From positions 437,184 through 501,183 of the forward strand of contig NZ_VCBA01000003.1 of NCBI RefSeq assembly GCF_007995245.1: 64,000 nucleotides of DNA, written 5' to 3'. The notes under the pieces are model-generated. The model ran no database searches. It worked only from the letters and a program-made list of their open reading frames with translations, and had not been told where the DNA came from. The DNA comes from Tateyamaria sp. syn59 (lineage in GTDB: Bacteria > Pseudomonadota > Alphaproteobacteria > Rhodobacterales > Rhodobacteraceae). The translations under genes were made by a program, and so were the position numbers. Below, piece after piece: positions 1 to 9,094 of this stretch (positions within the stretch are counted from its first letter, which is position 1; the number at the start of each line of letters is the position of its first letter).

Positions 1-259
1 GCTTAGACGGCGCGGCTGCGCCACCCTCGGAGATGTTGGCGAGCAGGGCGTCTACGCCCACCGTTTCACCTTCGGCTGCGACGATGTCGGCGAGGGTGCC
101 AGCGGCGGGGCTGGGCACTTCGACCGTGACCTTGTCGGTTTCCAACTCACACAGCATCTCGTCCACCTCGACACTGTCGCCGGGTTTTTTGAACCAGGTG
201 GCGACGGTCGCTTCGGTGACGCTTTCGCCTAAGGTAGGCACGCGGACTTCGGTGGTCAT
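1..259 (-). CDS. sucB: Dihydrolipoyl succinyltransferase (2-oxoglutarate dehydrogenase E2), N-terminal part
   Basis: This is the first 86 codons of the E2 core of the 2-oxoglutarate dehydrogenase complex; the gene runs off the left edge. The visible part is a biotinyl/lipoyl domain. It opens [13 protein letters not shown] and carries the lipoylation motif [11 protein letters not shown] around residue 43, where the lysine would bear the lipoyl group that shuttles succinyl units. The ATG lies 4 bp downstream of the sucA stop, so the two genes are co-transcribed and probably translationally coupled. The N-terminal sequence and the sucA neighbour make sucB much more likely than the pyruvate or branched-chain E2. 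Confidence 0.93.
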   Translation of the reverse strand, partial: MTTEVRVPTLGESVTEATVATWFKKPGDSVEVDEMLCELETDKVTVEVPSPAAGTLADIVAAEGETVGVDALLANISEGGAAAPSK

Positions 260-263
260 GGTC

Positions 264-3221
264 TTATCCTTCGATGGTCAGCGCTTCGTTCACGAGGGCT
301 GCTTGTTGTGCTTTGTGCTGGCTGGCGAGCCCCGTGGCGGGGCTGGCAGAGGTGGCGCGGCCGACATAGAGGGGCCGTGTGTGCTTGGCCTTGATCCGGC
401 TGAGGACCCATTCGATGTTGGGCTCGATGAAGGTCCAGGCGCCCTGGTTCTTGGGCTCTTCCTGGCACCAAACCATCTCGGCCCCTTTGAACCGCTCCAA
501 TTCCTTGACCAGAGAGATTGCGGGGAAGGGATAGTATTGTTCGATCCGCATGATGTAGATGTCGTCAATTCCGCGGGCGTCGCGCTCTTCGAGCAGGTCG
601 TAATAGACTTTGCCCGAGCACATCACGACGCGCTTGATCTTGTCATCCTTGGCCAGCTTGGTCTCTGAATTGCCCAACTCGGCGTCGTCCCAAAGGACAC
701 GGTGGAAGCTGCTGCCGTTGGTGAACTCCTCGGCCTTGCTGACGGCCAGTTTGTGGCGCAGCAGAGATTTGGGCGTCATCAGGATCAGCGGTTTGCGGAA
801 GTCGCGGTGGATCTGCCGGCGCAGGATGTGGAAGTAGTTGGCGGGCGTTGTGCAGTTGGCAACGATCCAGTTGTCCTGACCGCACATCTGCAGGAAGCGT
901 TCGAGCCGGGCCGAGGAGTGCTCCGGGCCCTGGCCTTCAAAGCCATGGGGCAGGAGGACGACGAGGCCGGACATGCGGAGCCATTTTGACTCACCCGACG
1001 AGATGAACTGGTCGAACATGATCTGCGCGCCGTTGGCGAAGTCGCCGAACTGTGCCTCCCACAGCGTGAGCGCGTTGGGTTCGGCCATGGAGTAGCCATA
1101 TTCGAACCCAAGTACCGCATATTCCGACAGCATCGAGTCGATGACTTCGTACTGCGCCTGGCCGGCGCGGATATTGTTGAGGGGGTAGAACCGTTCTTCC
1201 GTCTCCTGGTTCACGAAGCCGGAGTGGCGTTGGCTGAACGTGCCGCGGGTCGAGTCCTGACCTGCCAGGCGCACCGGAAATCCTTCGGTCAGAAGCGAGC
1301 CGAAGGCCAGTGCCTCCCCCGTGGCCCAGTCGAACCCTTCGCCGCTGTCGAACATCTTTTTCTTGGCGTCGATCAGGCGGCCCACGGTCTTGTGCATGGG
1401 AAAGCCGTCGGGCGCAAAGGTCAGCGCCTTGCCCACATCGGCCAGTGTTTCGGGCGCGATGGCCGTCTTGCCGCGCTGGTAGTCGTCCTTGTTCTTGTCG
1501 AGATGGGACCACTTGCCGTCCAGCCAGTCAGCCTTGTTCGGTTTATAGTCCTTCCCCGCTTCGAACTCGTCATTCATGCGCGCCTGAAATGCGGCTTTCA
1601 TATCCTCGATCTCGCCCTCGGGGATCAGGCCGTCCTTGACCAGCCGCTCGGTGTAGAGCGTGAGGGTCGTTTTGTGCTTCTTGATCTTCTTGTACATCAC
1701 CGGGTTGGTGAACATGGGCTCGTCGCCCTCGTTATGTCCGAACCGGCGGTAGCAGAAGATGTCGATCACGACGTCCTTGCGGAACTTCTGGCGGAACTCG
1801 GTTGCCACCTTGGCGGCGTGCACCACGGCCTCCGGGTCGTCGCCGTTCACGTGGAAAATCGGTGCCTCGACCACCAGCGCATTGTCGGTGGGATAGGGGG
1901 AGGAGCGCGAGAAGTGCGGTGCGGTGGTAAACCCGATCTGGTTGTTCACCACGATGTGCATGGTGCCGCCGGTGCGGTGACCCCGCAGACCCGAAAGCGC
2001 GAAGCATTCGGCCACGACGCCCTGACCGGCAAAGGCAGCATCGCCGTGCAGCAGGATCGGCATAACAGCGGTGCGGTCGTGGTCGTTCAACTGGTCCTGT
2101 TTCGCGCGCGCCTTGCCCAGAACCACCGGGTTCACAGCTTCGAGGTGCGAGGGGTTGGCGGTCAGTGACAGGTGCACTTCGTTGCCGTCAAACTCGCGGT
2201 CCGAGGACGCGCCGAGGTGGTACTTTACATCGCCCGAGCCATCGACGTCTTCCGGCTTGAAGCTGCCGCCCTGGAATTCGTTGAAGATCGCTTTGTAGGG
2301 TTTCGCCATCACGTTGGCGAGAACGGACAGACGCCCCCTGTGGGGCATGCCGATGACAATCTCTTTCACACCCAGCGCGCCACCGCGCTTGATGATCTGC
2401 TCCATCGCGGGGATCAGGCTTTCGCCGCCATCAAGGCCAAAGCGCTTGGTGCCCATGTACTTGACGTGCAGGAACTTCTCGAACCCCTCGGCCTCGACCA
2501 TCTTGTTCAGGATGGCCTTGCGCCCTTCGCGGGTGAACTGGATTTCTTTGCCGAACCCTTCGATCCGTTCCTTGAGCCAGCTGGCTTCTTCGGGGTTCGA
2601 GATGTGCATGTATTGCAGGGCAAAGGTGCCGCAATAGGTGCGCTTCACGATAGCCACGATCTCGCGCATGGTGGCGACCTGCAGGCCCAGCACATTGTCG
2701 ATAAAGATCGGGCGGTCCATGTCGGCTTCGGTGAAGCCGTAGGATTTGGGGTCGAGTTCCGGGTGCGGGGTCTGGTCACGCATGCCCAGCGGGTCGAGGT
2801 CCGCCACGAGGTGCCCCCGGATCCGGTAAGCGCGGATGATCATCAGGGCGCGGATGCTGTCGAGCACAGCGCGCTTGATCTGGTCGTCACTGACCTCGAC
2901 GCCCTTTTCCGCCGCCTTCGCCTTGATCTTGTCGCCCGCGCCTTTGACTTCGGCCGGCGCGGCCCATTCACCGGTCAGAGCCTGGGTCAGATCGTCACCG
3001 GGTTGCGGCGGCCAATCGGTGCGCGCCCAGGACGGCCCCTCCGCCTCGCGTTTGACGCTGACCTCATCATCGCCCATCGCCTTGAAGAACGCCTGCCAAC
3101 TTTCGTCGACCGCGCCTGGGTTGTTGGCATAACGGGCATACATCTGTTCGAGGTATTCCGCATTGTGTCCCTGCATGAAGGACGAGGCATGGAACTGGTC
3201 GTTGGGGGATTGGTCGGTCAT
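264..3221 (-). CDS. sucA: 2-oxoglutarate dehydrogenase E1 component
   Basis: This 985-residue thiamine-diphosphate enzyme decarboxylates 2-oxoglutarate and passes the succinyl group to the lipoyl arm of SucB. Family landmarks are present in order: an N-terminal E2-binding segment ([10 protein letters not shown]), the active-site stretch [38 protein letters not shown] and the ThDP-binding FGHNEGDEP, then [15 protein letters not shown] and [20 protein letters not shown] in the C-terminal transketolase-like half. The length is normal for OdhA/SucA. I chose the ATG at 3221, preceded by GGAG, over a GTG nine bases upstream. It follows a sulfotransferase gene by 52 bp and sits directly before sucB in the suc operon. 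Confidence 0.97.
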   Translation of the reverse strand: MTDQSPNDQFHASSFMQGHNAEYLEQMYARYANNPGAVDESWQAFFKAMGDDEVSVKREAEGPSWARTDWPPQPGDDLTQALTGEWAAPAEVKGAGDKIKAKAAEKGVEVSDDQIKRAVLDSIRALMIIRAYRIRGHLVADLDPLGMRDQTPHPELDPKSYGFTEADMDRPIFIDNVLGLQVATMREIVAIVKRTYCGTFALQYMHISNPEEASWLKERIEGFGKEIQFTREGRKAILNKMVEAEGFEKFLHVKYMGTKRFGLDGGESLIPAMEQIIKRGGALGVKEIVIGMPHRGRLSVLANVMAKPYKAIFNEFQGGSFKPEDVDGSGDVKYHLGASSDREFDGNEVHLSLTANPSHLEAVNPVVLGKARAKQDQLNDHDRTAVMPILLHGDAAFAGQGVVAECFALSGLRGHRTGGTMHIVVNNQIGFTTAPHFSRSSPYPTDNALVVEAPIFHVNGDDPEAVVHAAKVATEFRQKFRKDVVIDIFCYRRFGHNEGDEPMFTNPVMYKKIKKHKTTLTLYTERLVKDGLIPEGEIEDMKAAFQARMNDEFEAGKDYKPNKADWLDGKWSHLDKNKDDYQRGKTAIAPETLADVGKALTFAPDGFPMHKTVGRLIDAKKKMFDSGEGFDWATGEALAFGSLLTEGFPVRLAGQDSTRGTFSQRHSGFVNQETEERFYPLNNIRAGQAQYEVIDSMLSEYAVLGFEYGYSMAEPNALTLWEAQFGDFANGAQIMFDQFISSGESKWLRMSGLVVLLPHGFEGQGPEHSSARLERFLQMCGQDNWIVANCTTPANYFHILRRQIHRDFRKPLILMTPKSLLRHKLAVSKAEEFTNGSSFHRVLWDDAELGNSETKLAKDDKIKRVVMCSGKVYYDLLEERDARGIDDIYIMRIEQYYPFPAISLVKELERFKGAEMVWCQEEPKNQGAWTFIEPNIEWVLSRIKAKHTRPLYVGRATSASPATGLASQHKAQQAALVNEALTIEG

Positions 3222-3273
3222 TGCAATCACTCCGGTGGGATGTTTGGGGTCGCGGATGGGCGAAGGTCAGATG

Positions 3274-3993
3274 TCATTGGGCGGCTCCAATCATGCTGGA
3301 GTTCTGTCCGATCAGGCCCGCGTCTGCCGGATCGGTGGAATAGCGGAATTGCTCGAACGCGCTGCGCTCGAGATCCAGAAACTTGCGTGTTCGGGCGGTG
3401 TTGAAGAAGTCGGCAACGGGACTACCCGCCAGCCTGTCATTGCCGGGCTTCAGATGCGCGAGCTCTGCAGACAGCGCTGGCGCCCCGATGCGGCTGAGGG
3501 CCGTGTCGACATCGCTTGCAAAATCCTCGAACCGAATGGCGAAGTCCAAGCACCACGCGCCATTAACCTTGAACATCGTCTCCTGCGTGCGCACCGGAAA
3601 CTCATCCAGAAACGCGTCGAAGCGTTGCAACAAGACGTCGAAGCCCTGCTCGTCCTCCTTGTTGACCCGGAGGCGAAACAGGAACTGTGAGAGGATGCGG
3701 GAGAATGGGTTTCGGACGACCGAGAACTTGAAGTAACCCCGCCAGAGATCTGGAGGCACTTGGTCGTGTATCTCTTGCCCGGTCTGGTGATGGTACCATT
3801 TGGGTTGCACCGGCTCGTCGCCCAGACGACCGCGAAACCCGACGACACCGCATTCGGTTTCAAGCGCAGGCGTCTTGTTCGGGACGGTCTCTCCGGACGG
3901 GACGCACAAATGCTGCAACAGCCGTTCAACAGATGTGCCACCGGACTTCGGTGACTTGATAAAGATGAACTTATGACTGTGGCTGATAAGCAT
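3274..3993 (-). CDS. Sulfotransferase family 2-like protein inside the suc operon
   Basis: This 239-residue protein looks like a PAPS-dependent sulfotransferase (Sulfotransfer_2 type). The 5'-phosphosulfate loop is the N-terminal FIKSPKSGGTSVERLL (about residues 11-26) and the 3'-phosphate site is VVRNPFSRILSQFLFR near residue 100. Such enzymes usually sulfate surface polysaccharides; the acceptor cannot be read here. It lies between sucD (58 bp gap) and sucA (52 bp gap) on the same strand, so it is probably co-transcribed with the TCA genes although it has no TCA role. No strong ribosome site precedes the ATG, and base composition looks lower in GC than in its neighbours, which suggests later insertion. 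Confidence 0.82.
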   Translation of the reverse strand: MLISHSHKFIFIKSPKSGGTSVERLLQHLCVPSGETVPNKTPALETECGVVGFRGRLGDEPVQPKWYHHQTGQEIHDQVPPDLWRGYFKFSVVRNPFSRILSQFLFRLRVNKEDEQGFDVLLQRFDAFLDEFPVRTQETMFKVNGAWCLDFAIRFEDFASDVDTALSRIGAPALSAELAHLKPGNDRLAGSPVADFFNTARTRKFLDLERSAFEQFRYSTDPADAGLIGQNSSMIGAAQ

Positions 3994-4051
3994 GGTGTTG
4001 CAGAGCCCGAGACTTGCCGCGCTGGCCCGTGCCAGCGCAGCAGATATCCGT

Positions 4052-4936
4052 CTAACCCTTGATCGCCTCCATCACGGCCTCACCCAGCGTCGCGGGGCTG
4101 TCGGCCACCACGATGCCAGCCGAGCGCATCGCTTCGATCTTGTCCTCGGCACCGCCCTTGCCACCGGCGACAATCGCGCCCGCGTGGCCCATGCGGCGGC
4201 CCGGAGGGGCGGTGCGGCCTGCGATGAAACCGGCGGTGGGCTTCCAGCGGCCCTTCTTCTTCTCATCGGCGAGGAATTGGGCGGCGTCTTCTTCGGCCGA
4301 GCCACCGATCTCACCGATCATGATGATGCTTTCGGTTTCGTCATCGGCCAGGAACATCTCCAGAACGTCGATATGCTCGGTCCCCTTGATCGGGTCACCG
4401 CCGATGCCCACGGCGCTCGACTGGCCCAGGCCCATATCCGTTGTCTGTTTCACGGCCTCATACGTAAGCGTGCCCGAACGGCTCACGACACCCACGCTCC
4501 CGCGCTTGTGAATGTGGCCGGGCATGATGCCGATCTTGCAGGCGTCAGGCGTGATGACACCGGGGCAGTTGGGTCCGATCAGGCGGGACGAGGAGCTTTC
4601 CAGCGCGCGCTGCACCTTCATCATGTCCAGCACCGGGATGCCTTCGGTGATGCAGACAATCAGGGGCATTTCGGCGTCGATGGCCTCGAGGATCGAGTCC
4701 GCAGCAAAAGGGGGCGGCACGTAGATGACAGAGGCGTTGGCTTCGGTCTTTTCCATCGCCTCGTGGACCGAGTTGAAGACCGGCAGATCCAGGTGCGTCT
4801 GGCCGCCTTTGCCGGGGGTCACACCGCCCACCATCTTGGTGCCGTATGCAATGGCCTGCTCTGTGTGGAACGTGCCCTGCGAGCCGGTCAGGCCCTGGCA
4901 GATCACCTTGGTGTTTTCGTCAATCAATACGGCCAT
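4052..4936 (-). CDS. sucD: Succinyl-CoA ligase (ADP-forming) alpha subunit
   Basis: SucD binds CoA and carries the phosphohistidine in the succinyl-CoA to succinate step that yields ATP or GTP. The 294-residue product shows the N-terminal CoA-binding Rossmann segment ([17 protein letters not shown]), GGVTPGKGG, the GPNCPG loop, [20 protein letters not shown], and the active histidine in [11 protein letters not shown] near the C terminus. Length and motifs are standard. It is separated from its partner sucC by a methyltransferase and a lipoprotein gene, which is not the usual sucCD adjacency. An AAGGAG ribosome site precedes the ATG. Confidence 0.97.
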   Translation of the reverse strand: MAVLIDENTKVICQGLTGSQGTFHTEQAIAYGTKMVGGVTPGKGGQTHLDLPVFNSVHEAMEKTEANASVIYVPPPFAADSILEAIDAEMPLIVCITEGIPVLDMMKVQRALESSSSRLIGPNCPGVITPDACKIGIMPGHIHKRGSVGVVSRSGTLTYEAVKQTTDMGLGQSSAVGIGGDPIKGTEHIDVLEMFLADDETESIIMIGEIGGSAEEDAAQFLADEKKKGRWKPTAGFIAGRTAPPGRRMGHAGAIVAGGKGGAEDKIEAMRSAGIVVADSPATLGEAVMEAIKG

Positions 4937-4981
4937 TGTGGTCGTCTCCTTCGGGGGTGTCTTGGGTATGTGAGGGGCGTG

Positions 4982-5776
4982 TCATGCGGGGGTGGTCCCC
5001 TTGCGCAACAACGCTTTGATGTTGTCATCGACCGGCAGGCCGACCCGGTTGATCAGTTCGACGGTAAAGCCCGCGCGTCGCGCAACATCGCGCAGGCTAT
5101 AGAGGGTGAAGTAGGTGACGTGGTCGGGATAGCGGAAGCCGCACCATTTGGGCCCGACAACCCGGCGGTTGAGCGAGCCGAAATTGGGCACTCGGACATA
5201 GGCCGCGCCGCCCGGCTTCAACGCGCGCCAGACGCCTTTGAGCACGCCCATCAGGTCGACCTCGTGTTCAAGGTAGCTGTGCATGACGACGCCGTCGAAC
5301 ATCTCGGGCTCGAAATCCCAGATGGCTTCGGCCCCGGCGCCGTGCACGCAGTATCCGCCGCGCTTGCGCATCCAGTCGTCGGCATAGGCATGCAGCGCCT
5401 TGCTGAGTTCGATGCCGTAAGGGGTCATCGGCTCGGGTACGTTCATCAGGTTGCCGCAACCGATGTCCAGCACCTTGCCGTTGTTGAACCATGCGCCCAT
5501 GCGGTGTTGGTTCGACTTGTGCGTCAGCTTTAGCTTTTTGCGTAGGGACCGGATCGCCGGGGAGAGAGATGTCGACCCCTTGGTCGTGACCTTCTTCTCT
5601 TCATAGGTTTTTTCCCAGGCGAAATCCTCTTCCAGCGCAACATAGTCGACCGGATTGCGTAGGTAGGTCAGATCGCAGGTTCCGCAGCGGGCCACGATGT
5701 AAGGTGCAGGCGAGTAGTCCGGCAGGGGTGTCGCCTCGGTCGCGTCGCAGCTGGGGCAGGCGCGCAGATCGGTCAT
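4982..5776 (-). CDS. SAM-dependent methyltransferase with N-terminal zinc-ribbon
   Basis: The 264-residue product begins with a four-cysteine knuckle (C7-x2-C10 and C31-x2-C34) and then a class I methyltransferase fold whose SAM-binding motif VLDIGCGN spans about residues 102-109. This architecture is common among sugar- or surface-polymer-modifying methyltransferases; the substrate is unknown. A very good AGGAGG ribosome site sits just before the ATG. It ends 45 bp before sucD on the same strand and so interrupts the sucC-sucD pair. A gap of 202 bp separates it from the upstream lipoprotein gene; I see no gene in that gap. Confidence 0.85.
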   Translation of the reverse strand: MTDLRACPSCDATEATPLPDYSPAPYIVARCGTCDLTYLRNPVDYVALEEDFAWEKTYEEKKVTTKGSTSLSPAIRSLRKKLKLTHKSNQHRMGAWFNNGKVLDIGCGNLMNVPEPMTPYGIELSKALHAYADDWMRKRGGYCVHGAGAEAIWDFEPEMFDGVVMHSYLEHEVDLMGVLKGVWRALKPGGAAYVRVPNFGSLNRRVVGPKWCGFRYPDHVTYFTLYSLRDVARRAGFTVELINRVGLPVDDNIKALLRKGTTPA

Positions 5777-5978
5777 TGCTGCACCTCCTTGCCCGCTGGT
5801 GGAAGGTCCGCGCCGACACCTTCTTGCTCAACATGCGCGCCAATATGGACCGCTGCAACCTGGCTTGGCAGCAACGCGCGCCCTTCGACAAAGGTGTGGA
5901 TGCCCGGAAGGACCGATGCTGCAGCCGGAGCGGTCAACGCGACACACGTGCTGATGGCCAAGGGGATATGTCGAGCGC

Positions 5979-6686
5979 TCAGCGCCACGTGATCCACGCT
6001 CCTGTCAGCTGCTGGCCCAGGAAATTGCGGCGAGTGTTGATCTTGAGTTCGGTACCGGCAGGCGCACCCGCGATGGCCCACGTCTGATCCGCATTCTGGG
6101 CCGCCACTTCACGCAGACTGTACCCGGCGCCGGTGACGGTGGCGACCAGTGCGGTCGCTGTCGCGGTCGGGTCTTCTTTTCGGACAGAGATCAGGCACTG
6201 GTTGATGCCTGCGCGTCCCACGCCGACCGCCGCTTCAAGCTGAATACTTCCGGGGCGTTGCCCGGTCACGAGAAAGTTCGATCCAAAGTCACTCGGCGCC
6301 ACGCCGAAATCGCGCCTGCTGACCTGGCGCAGCCGTTCCAGCACGCCAGACATGGACGGAAGGGAGGCGACACACGCATCGCCAAAGGCTTGTGCTGCAA
6401 GTGCGATGGTGGTCGTGGGGCGGGCGCGTTGTGGCACGTTCGCGGTTTGGGCAACCGGCGTTGCCGCGGGCGCCCGCCCATCCACCGTTGTGCGGATCTG
6501 GGAGGTTGGAATGTCAGCGGCACGCGGGCGCTGGGCCACGGGAACTTGACGTTCCTCCAGCCAAACGGCGCTTGCGGCCAGACCCACGGGCGGGAAGTTG
6601 TCCTGCACCGGGATGTCCGGTCGGCGTTCGCTGCTGCAGGCCGCAAGGCCCGCACACAGCGTCACAATCACACCAACGCGCCGCAT
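5979..6686 (-). CDS. Putative lipoprotein between sucC and sucD
   Basis: The 235-residue protein starts MRRVGVIVTLCAGLAACSS. That is a signal peptide ending in a lipobox (LAAC), so it should be a lipid-anchored envelope protein with Cys17 as the modified residue. The mature part has a Pro/Ala-rich linker up to about residue 85, then a folded domain with two cysteines and no motif I recognise. It begins only 3 bp after the sucC stop, so it belongs to the suc operon. Its function is unknown. A much shorter lipoprotein also sits inside the sdh operon (20828-21157). Confidence 0.75.
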   Translation of the reverse strand: MRRVGVIVTLCAGLAACSSERRPDIPVQDNFPPVGLAASAVWLEERQVPVAQRPRAADIPTSQIRTTVDGRAPAATPVAQTANVPQRARPTTTIALAAQAFGDACVASLPSMSGVLERLRQVSRRDFGVAPSDFGSNFLVTGQRPGSIQLEAAVGVGRAGINQCLISVRKEDPTATATALVATVTGAGYSLREVAAQNADQTWAIAGAPAGTELKINTRRNFLGQQLTGAWITWR

Positions 6687-6689
6687 GGC

Positions 6690-7883
6690 TTAGCCCTTGA
6701 CCGCTTTCACGATTTTCTGCGCGCCGTCCTTCAGGTCGTCGGCGGCAATCACATCGAGGCCGGAGTTGTTGATGATGTCCTTGCCCTGCTGCACATTCGT
6801 GCCCTCAAGACGCACTACAAGCGGCACCTGCAGGCCCACCTCTTTCACGGCAGCGACAACGCCCTCTGCGATCACATCGCAGCGCATGATGCCGCCGAAG
6901 ATGTTCACGAGGATGCCTTTGACGTTGGGGTCAGAGGTGATGATCTTGAAGGCTTCGGTCACCTTTTCCTTGGTCGCACCGCCACCCACGTCGAGGAAGT
7001 TGGCAGGCTCGGCCCCGTAGAGTTTGATGATGTCCATTGTCGCCATGGCCAGGCCTGCGCCGTTCACCATGCACCCGATCTCTCCATCCAGTGCGATGTA
7101 GTTCAGGTCGTACTTGGAGGCCGCGAGTTCCTTGGGGTCTTCCTCGGTCTCGTCGCGCAGCTCGTTGATGTCGGCGTGCCGGTAGATGGCGTTGCCGTCG
7201 AAGCTGACCTTGGCATCCAGCACTTTCAGGTCACCGCTGTCGGTCACGATCAGCGGGTTGATCTCGAGCATCTCCATGTCTTTTTCCATGAAGGCTTTGT
7301 AGAGCAGACCCATAAGACCCACGCACTGCTTCACCTGCTTGCCTTCGAGGCCCAGCATGAAGGCGATGCGGCGGCCATGGTAGGCTTGGTAGCCGGTGGC
7401 CGGATCAACGCTGAAGCTCAGGATTTTCTCAGGTGTTTCGGCCGCGACTTCTTCGATGTCCATCCCGCCCTCGGTCGAGCAGACAAAGGACACGCGGCTT
7501 GTCACGCGGTCGACCAGTAGCGCCAGGTACATCTCGGTCTCGATGCCCGAGCCGTCTTCGATGTAGATGCGGTTGACTTGCTTGCCTGCCGGACCAGTTT
7601 GGTGAGTAACAAGTGTGCGCCCCAGCATCTTTTTGGCTTCTTCAGCGGCCTCCTCGACCGACTTGGTCAGGCGGACACCGCCTTTGTCTCCGGCGTCGGC
7701 CTCCTTGAAGCTGCCCTTGCCGCGGCCACCCGCGTGGATCTGTGCCTTGACCACCCACATCGGGCCATCCAATGCGCCTGCGGCTGTCTTTGCGTCTTCG
7801 GCCCGCAGGACGACGCGCCCGTCCGAGACCGGGGCCCCGTAGCTGCGCAAAAGGGCTTTGGCCTGGTATTCATGGATGTTCAT
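6690..7883 (-). CDS. sucC: Succinyl-CoA ligase (ADP-forming) beta subunit
   Basis: This is the nucleotide- and succinate-binding subunit of succinyl-CoA ligase, 397 residues, with an ATP-grasp N-terminal half ([16 protein letters not shown], then [14 protein letters not shown]) and a C-terminal flavodoxin-like half ([19 protein letters not shown]). The open frame extends 48 codons upstream, but the conserved N terminus and normal family length fix the start at 7883. It is the first gene of the suc operon. A paired palindromic operator lies 115 bp upstream of the start codon, matching the arrangement upstream of sdhC. Confidence 0.97.
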   Translation of the reverse strand: MNIHEYQAKALLRSYGAPVSDGRVVLRAEDAKTAAGALDGPMWVVKAQIHAGGRGKGSFKEADAGDKGGVRLTKSVEEAAEEAKKMLGRTLVTHQTGPAGKQVNRIYIEDGSGIETEMYLALLVDRVTSRVSFVCSTEGGMDIEEVAAETPEKILSFSVDPATGYQAYHGRRIAFMLGLEGKQVKQCVGLMGLLYKAFMEKDMEMLEINPLIVTDSGDLKVLDAKVSFDGNAIYRHADINELRDETEEDPKELAASKYDLNYIALDGEIGCMVNGAGLAMATMDIIKLYGAEPANFLDVGGGATKEKVTEAFKIITSDPNVKGILVNIFGGIMRCDVIAEGVVAAVKEVGLQVPLVVRLEGTNVQQGKDIINNSGLDVIAADDLKDGAQKIVKAVKG

Positions 7884-7994
7884 GGCGGTTTGATCCCGTA
7901 TAGATACGTCAACGTTGGACCTATTCGACCAACACAGAACCGTGCGTAAACGGAAAATATGTCGCACCAGCGGTTTTAGGCGTAGAAAACCGGA

Positions 7995-8032
7995 TTTTGT
8001 GATCACTGCATGAAAACGTGTGATCACAAAAT
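7995..8032. promoter_or_regulatory. Paired GTGATCAC operator upstream of sucC
   Basis: Two perfect 8-bp palindromes GTGATCAC occur at 7999-8006 and 8020-8027, 13 bp apart (21 bp centre to centre, two helical turns). They sit inside the larger mirror arms TTTTGTGATCAC and GTGATCACAAAA. The near site lies 115 bp upstream of the sucC ATG, and the pair also lies 68 bp upstream of the divergent glycosyltransferase. The same arrangement occurs at 17230-17258 in front of sdhC. A dimeric or tetrameric regulator is inferred; which protein binds is unknown. Confidence 0.75.
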
Positions 8033-8095
8033 TAAATATGTTAAGGAATCAAACGTCAGATGTCGCAATTTCCTATAAAATCAAAGGAAAACGAC

Positions 8096-9094
8096 ATGCG
8101 GTGGGGAACGGTCCTTACGGCAAACGAACCGGCGGCCCTCGTTGAGACGAATGTGCGCTGGCATTTGGCGACCGGAGCCTCATTGGTTTTCGTGTTCCTG
8201 GACGACCCTGATGACCCTGCGGCCGACCGATTGTCTGCAATACCAGGTTGCGTGGTGCGACGCTGCGACGAGGGGTATTGGCGGGTGCTGCGCCCGCACA
8301 AGGGGCGGCCCGCCTCGCAGATGCGGCGGCAGACCATCAATGCGAACTGGGCGCAGAACCAATGCGACCTGGACTGGCTCTTTCACATAGATGCGGACGA
8401 GTTCATCTGGCAGGACAGCGACCTGGCCGCGGAATTGGCTGCACATGACGACCCGCAGAGCGAACTCAACTTACCGGTGTTCGAGCGTTTGTTTCCTGAC
8501 CGCCCCCAAGCCACTCTGTTCGACGGACAGTTTCGCGCAACGTCAGACCTTGCGGATAAGGAGGCCGAGACGGCCTTTGGCCCCTTCACCTGCTTTATGA
8601 AGCGCGGCCAGTATTCACATGGTGCAGGCAAGAGCGGTGTGCAGGTGGGTGCCGGTTTGCGCCTTGGCGTGCACAACGCGACACGCAAGGGCTCCGAAGG
8701 GCGGCAGCGGCGCGCTGGCAAGCGGGTGTCGACGGCGGCCCGACTTCTGCATTTCGACGGCATTACGCCGCTGCATTGGCTGGCCAAGGCGCTCCGCTAC
8801 CGCCAGAGCCCGCCCGAGGTACAAGCCGCGATCCTGCAACCGCACCGTGCGGCGCAAATTGAGTGGCTGCTGGACAATGCCGCTAATCCGGAACAGGCCC
8901 TCAAGGCACATCACGCGCTCTTTGGGCTTAGCGCTGCGCGGCGCACGCAGCTGGCCCGCTTTGACCTGTTGCGCGAGGTGCCATTCGATCCGGCCCTCGT
9001 GCTTGGCACGGCGTGTCCCGATCTGAGTGTCGAGGGCTTTGACGCCGATCTGATGCGGCGCAATCCCGAATTGGCTGGTGTTATCGGGGCCTAG
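8096..9094 (+). CDS. Glycosyltransferase family 2-type protein
   Basis: The 332-residue product resembles the family 2-like glycosyltransferases common in roseobacters. It opens MRWGTVLTANEP and has the metal/sugar-nucleotide motif HIDADEF near residue 100, followed by a helical C-terminal half. It probably transfers a sugar to a surface polymer; donor and acceptor are unknown. I chose the ATG at 8096 because AAGGA lies 7 bp upstream and homologues typically begin MRWGTV. An in-frame ATG at 8060 with a more distant AAGGA is the alternative. It is divergent from sucC and shares the intervening operator region. Its stop codon overlaps that of the convergent cyclase gene in a CTAG palindrome. 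Confidence 0.82.
   Translation: MRWGTVLTANEPAALVETNVRWHLATGASLVFVFLDDPDDPAADRLSAIPGCVVRRCDEGYWRVLRPHKGRPASQMRRQTINANWAQNQCDLDWLFHIDADEFIWQDSDLAAELAAHDDPQSELNLPVFERLFPDRPQATLFDGQFRATSDLADKEAETAFGPFTCFMKRGQYSHGAGKSGVQVGAGLRLGVHNATRKGSEGRQRRAGKRVSTAARLLHFDGITPLHWLAKALRYRQSPPEVQAAILQPHRAAQIEWLLDNAANPEQALKAHHALFGLSAARRTQLARFDLLREVPFDPALVLGTACPDLSVEGFDADLMRRNPELAGVIGA

Noticed and set aside
3222-3273. sucA-type riboswitch ahead of sucA
   Set aside because: The gap is only 52 bp and no conserved structure was visible; those motifs are known from other groups.
2172-3404. 410-codon open frame antisense to sucA
   Set aside because: It is a high-GC shadow of a conserved gene, with no ribosome site or recognisable protein sequence; sucA itself is unambiguous.
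3992-5533. 513-codon plus-strand open frame across sucD and the methyltransferase gene
   Set aside because: It runs antisense through two well-supported genes and their gap; histidine- and alanine-rich sequence is typical of GC-rich antisense frames.
5704-6087. Possible gene in the gap between the methyltransferase and lipoprotein genes
   Set aside because: Open frames on both strands extend into neighbouring genes and look like shadows; no ribosome site or family resemblance.
7995-8032. CRP/FNR-type site upstream of sucC
   Set aside because: The TGTGA and TCACA halves are fused without the 6-bp spacer, so each unit is a GTGATCAC palindrome rather than a CRP or FNR site.
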